From: Nocardioides sambongensis
Lineage (GTDB): Bacteria > Actinomycetota > Actinomycetes > Propionibacteriales > Nocardioidaceae
Assembly (NCBI RefSeq): GCF_006494815.1
Contig: NZ_CP041091.1
Span: 434,001-498,000, forward strand
DNA: 64,000 bases
Direction of reading: 5' to 3'
The position numbers were made by a program, and so were the translations under genes. Positions 63,323 to 64,000 of this stretch are shown in pieces (within the stretch, counting starts at the first letter, position 1; every line of letters starts with the position of its first letter). A model generated the notes under the pieces. The model was not told the DNA's origin. It ran no database searches and saw nothing but the letters and a program-made list of their open reading frames with translations.

Positions 63323-64000
63323 GCACCCCAGGCAGCTGCACCCAGCCGGGCTGCGGCGGACAGATCCTGGACGGCTACTGCGACGTGTGCGGGATGCCGG
63401 GCACGGGCGGCGCCTCCAGCGGCATCGACACCGCCACGGTGGCGCCCACCGCGGCCGCGGGGAGCGGCGTCTCCCGGGCCGACCACGCCGAGATCGGCAC
63501 CGTCCCGGTCGCGCCCTCGCGGGCGGTCAACGGCACGCCGTGCGGTCAACCCGGCTGCAGCGGCTCGATCCTGGACGGCTACTGCGACGTCTGCGGCACG
63601 CCGGCCACCTCCAACGCGGCGGTCGCCGAGGCCAGCGCGCTGGCCACCGCCGCGCACGTGGGGCCCAGTCCCGTCCGCTGGCCGACGCCGATGCCTCGGT
63701 GGCGACCTCGGCCAGCCGCGTGCAGTCCGCCGCGATCGGCTCGCGGCGGGCCGGCCGGGACGGGTCGAGCGCCACGCGTCGTACCCGGGTGGGCTCGCAG
63801 CGGATGCGGGCGGCCCGTCTGGGCGCCGGCCTCACCTCGGTGCCGCCGGCCCCACCGGTGGACGCGGCCAAGGCGATCATGGCCGACCCGCAGGTGCCGG
63901 AGAACCGCCGCAACTGCGCGAAGTGCGGCAACGCGGTCGGCCGCAGCATCGAGGACCAGCCCGGCCGTGCGGAGGGCTTCTGCCCGCAGTGCGGCACCCA
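63319..64000 (+). CDS. pknG: PknG-like serine/threonine kinase, N-terminal part only (cut by window end; one apparent frameshift)
   Basis: Only the N-terminal regulatory part is in view. Two near-identical zinc-ribbon-like units, CTQPGCGGQILDGYCDVCG and CGQPGCSGSILDGYCDVCG, are followed after a linker by the PknG rubredoxin-like motif CAKCGNAVGRS ... GFCPQCGT, preceded by the PknG-like segment MADPQVPENRRNC. The kinase and TPR domains would lie beyond base 64000. The frame breaks at the G run 63660-63663; one extra G restores HVGAQSRPLADADA. Known role of PknG: phosphorylates GarA-type FHA proteins and adjusts glutamate metabolism. Confidence 0.85.
   Translation, partial: MSTPGSCTQPGCGGQILDGYCDVCGMPGTGGASSGIDTATVAPTAAAGSGVSRADHAEIGTVPVAPSRAVNGTPCGQPGCSGSILDGYCDVCGTPATSNAAVAEASALATAAHVGPSPVRWPTPMPRWRPRPAACSPPRSARGGPAGTGRAPRVVPGWARSGCGRPVWAPASPRCRRPHRWTRPRRSWPTRRCRRTAATARSAATRSAAASRTSPAVRRASARSAAP

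Overview
The window is high-GC actinobacterial DNA and most likely comes from the Nocardioidaceae (Nocardioides-like). The evidence is the extreme G/C bias at third codon positions, dense 4-bp ATGA/GTGA gene overlaps, actinobacterial families (SigE-type sigma factor, EfeUOB, GlnX-GlnH-PknG) and gene order. The backbone MetE-like gene, ligA, gatC-gatA-gatB, ilvB-ilvN-ilvC, serA follows the order known from Mycobacterium tuberculosis (Rv3015c to Rv2996c). About 23 kb of accessory genes lies between gatB and ilvB.

Layout. 1-7.3 kb: end of a MetE-like gene, a small exported protein, a TetR/MFS drug-efflux pair with tandem operators, ligA, and a SigE-type sigma factor with a membrane-anchored propeller protein. 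7.5-10.8 kb: gatCAB, the tRNA amidotransferase. 11-16.6 kb: an AdoCbl riboswitch heads a five-gene unit (alpha-barrel lipoprotein, DUF4430-like anchored protein, ECF T, double ATPase, S component). It looks like a cobalamin capture and uptake system built like a split intrinsic factor. 16.7-24.2 kb: PQQ-type sugar dehydrogenase, hydrolase, an FtsX-type ABC system with asymmetric ATPases, and an EamA exporter. 24.3-34.1 kb: BNR-repeat protein, two dissimilar dihydroxy-acid dehydratases, a secreted or anchored unknown, gamma-glutamyltransferase, GNAT, VOC and a pterin-dehydratase/VOC fusion. 34.1-37.8 kb: ilvBNC behind an attenuator with a leader peptide. 37.9-43.9 kb: lipid-related enzymes, an ABC-2 transporter and a FrnE-like oxidoreductase. 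43.9-47.4 kb: efeUOB iron uptake with a candidate iron box. 47.6-56.4 kb: serA, a flavoprotein with an ATPase/HTH regulator, and a MocR regulator divergent from a YczE-like membrane protein. 56.4 kb to the end: telA, small helical protein, CbxX-type AAA ATPase, glnX, glnH, coiled-coil protein, pknG (cut by the window end).

How genes work together. Branched-chain amino acid and serine synthesis (ilvD x2, ilvBNC, serA) form the metabolic core. B12 and iron acquisition each have their own sensed promoter or leader. The last seven genes look like one operon coupling extracellular acidic amino acid sensing (GlnH/GlnX) to the kinase PknG, extended by TelA and AAA proteins.

Sequence quality. Ten genes or gene ends are broken by what is in every case a missing single G or C in a homopolymer run. 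This points to systematic homopolymer under-calling in the assembly rather than ten real pseudogenes. Coordinates of those genes are given across the break. No tRNA, rRNA, CRISPR, IS element or prophage was seen. The only gene-free stretch above 300 bases is 10812-11177, which holds a 17-bp triple repeat and the riboswitch.
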